Shown here: positions 6,522 to 7,055 of the stretch, one piece after another | Layout of the letters: every line of letters starts with the position of its first letter | Numbering within the stretch: position 1 is the stretch's first letter | Source: Flavobacteriales bacterium | GTDB lineage: Bacteria > Bacteroidota > Bacteroidia > Flavobacteriales > BACL11 | NCBI GenBank assembly: GCA_002697505.1 | Contig: NZWA01000049.1 | Coordinates: 6,351-13,405, forward strand | Length of the DNA stretch: 7,055 nt | Reading direction: 5' to 3' | Position numbers and translations under genes: made by a program | Notes under the pieces: generated by a model | What the model saw: only the letters and a program-made list of their open reading frames with translations | Told to the model about the DNA's origin: nothing | Database searches by the model: none

Positions 6522-7055
6522 TAATATTTTACCAACTTTGACTTGTAAATCTAGAGGGAATCCATAGCTAAATAGCCAAAATTGATTTAATCCATTCTCA
6601 ACATCATAAAGCTTTCCTTCTAAATTCGCTGAATCATCGTAATCATTTCCATCTTCTTTAATCCAGTTTTTAAACTCTGTTGTGAAATAGTTAGGACCAG
6701 CCCAATAATGGTAGCCAGCAAATGCTTCCCATGTCCAACCTTTACAAGTTACAACTCTGTATCCGTATGCAATTCCACCTCCATAAGAGAGCCAAAAATC
6801 ACTATTATTAATTACTTCGATTTGATTGCCATTTGGATCATTAATTGGAACACCGCTTGCATCAACCAAGCCTACATTTGTGATGTCTGAGAAAGGATTT
6901 GTTAGGTATGCTGCACCCACTTTGGCTTGAAGAAACCAATCTTTTCCATGTTTAATTGATTGATCTTTGAAATAATATCTTGTAAAGAAAGATACTTTTG
7001 GTCCACTCCAAATATCTGTTTGATTTAGTAATCCTAAATGATATTGAAGATTTTC
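6513..7055 (-). CDS. Probable outer-membrane beta-barrel protein, C-terminal part (5' end beyond right edge)
   Basis: The frame is open from the right edge to TAA at 6513-6515, giving 180 codons of a longer gene whose start is not in the window. I do not recognise a named family with confidence. What can be seen is a run of amphipathic, aromatic-rich segments typical of outer-membrane strands: GPKVSFFTRYYF (fragment residues 18-29), WFLQAKVGAAYLT (40-52), DFWLSYGGGIAYGYRVV (86-102), WTWEAFAGYHYWAG (107-120) and FPLDLQVKVGKILNW (166-180). Turns and loops between them are rich in D, N and G, the longest including DASGVPINDPNGN (65-77). The protein ends in an aromatic residue (W180), as expected of a BAM-recognised barrel. 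An internal GTG at 6920 could serve as a start but splits the second strand, so it is not believed. The gene converges on the Wzz-like gene with 8 bp between stops, so it is probably an independent unit. Confidence 0.65.
   Translation of the reverse strand, partial: ENLQYHLGLLNQTDIWSGPKVSFFTRYYFKDQSIKHGKDWFLQAKVGAAYLTNPFSDITNVGLVDASGVPINDPNGNQIEVINNSDFWLSYGGGIAYGYRVVTCKGWTWEAFAGYHYWAGPNYFTTEFKNWIKEDGNDYDDSANLEGKLYDVENGLNQFWLFSYGFPLDLQVKVGKILNW

Noticed and set aside
6708..6890. Plus-strand 60-codon frame
   Set aside because: Antisense to the beta-barrel gene, whose strand pattern and open frame to the window edge are more convincing.
1..7055. Possible defence system, mobile element, CRISPR array or RNA gene
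   Set aside because: Every stretch over about 53 bp is coding for metabolic or envelope proteins. I saw no direct repeats, tRNA-like structures, integrase, transposase, nuclease or helicase motifs.

Overview
The window looks like a piece of a Bacteroidota chromosome, most likely from an AT-rich member of the Flavobacteriia. Four things point there: very AT-rich DNA; three gene starts preceded by a match to the Bacteroidota -7 promoter consensus TANNTTTG; no Shine-Dalgarno-like sequence before any start; and the gene set itself (long multi-SLBB export protein with an ...KA|Q signal peptide, a short AnmK, a butyryl-type acyl-CoA dehydrogenase). The assignment is inference from sequence character and not from a database match.

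Layout. The left third is read on the minus strand. It holds the N-terminal half of a Glu/Leu/Phe/Val dehydrogenase (cut by the left edge) and, upstream of it, anmK (anhydro-N-acetylmuramic acid kinase, cell-wall recycling). A 53-bp divergent intergenic region (1748-1800) with two back-to-back -7 boxes separates these from a plus-strand run of three tightly packed genes: an acyl-CoA dehydrogenase, a large SLBB-domain polysaccharide export protein (3-nt gap) and a two-TM Wzz/GumC-like chain-length/co-polymerase protein (0-nt gap). The run ends at a hairpin that lies over its own stop codon and over the stop codon of the next, convergent gene. That gene is the C-terminal part of a probable outer-membrane beta-barrel protein on the minus strand, cut by the right edge.

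How the genes fit together. The SLBB protein and the Wzz-like protein are the envelope-spanning pair of a Wzx/Wzy-type polysaccharide exporter: the inner-membrane co-polymerase reaches through the periplasm to an export channel. In this window the pair stands without glycosyltransferases, flippase, polymerase or tyrosine kinase, and it appears to share a transcript with a fatty-acid/amino-acid catabolic dehydrogenase. AnmK and the amino-acid dehydrogenase are housekeeping metabolic genes.

There are no RNA genes, CRISPR arrays, insertion sequences or other mobile elements that I can support, and no gene-free stretch longer than 53 bp. Nothing here is clearly a new system. The points most worth a second look are the overlapping divergent promoters, the near-leaderless anmK start, the stand-alone export pair and the stop-codon hairpin.
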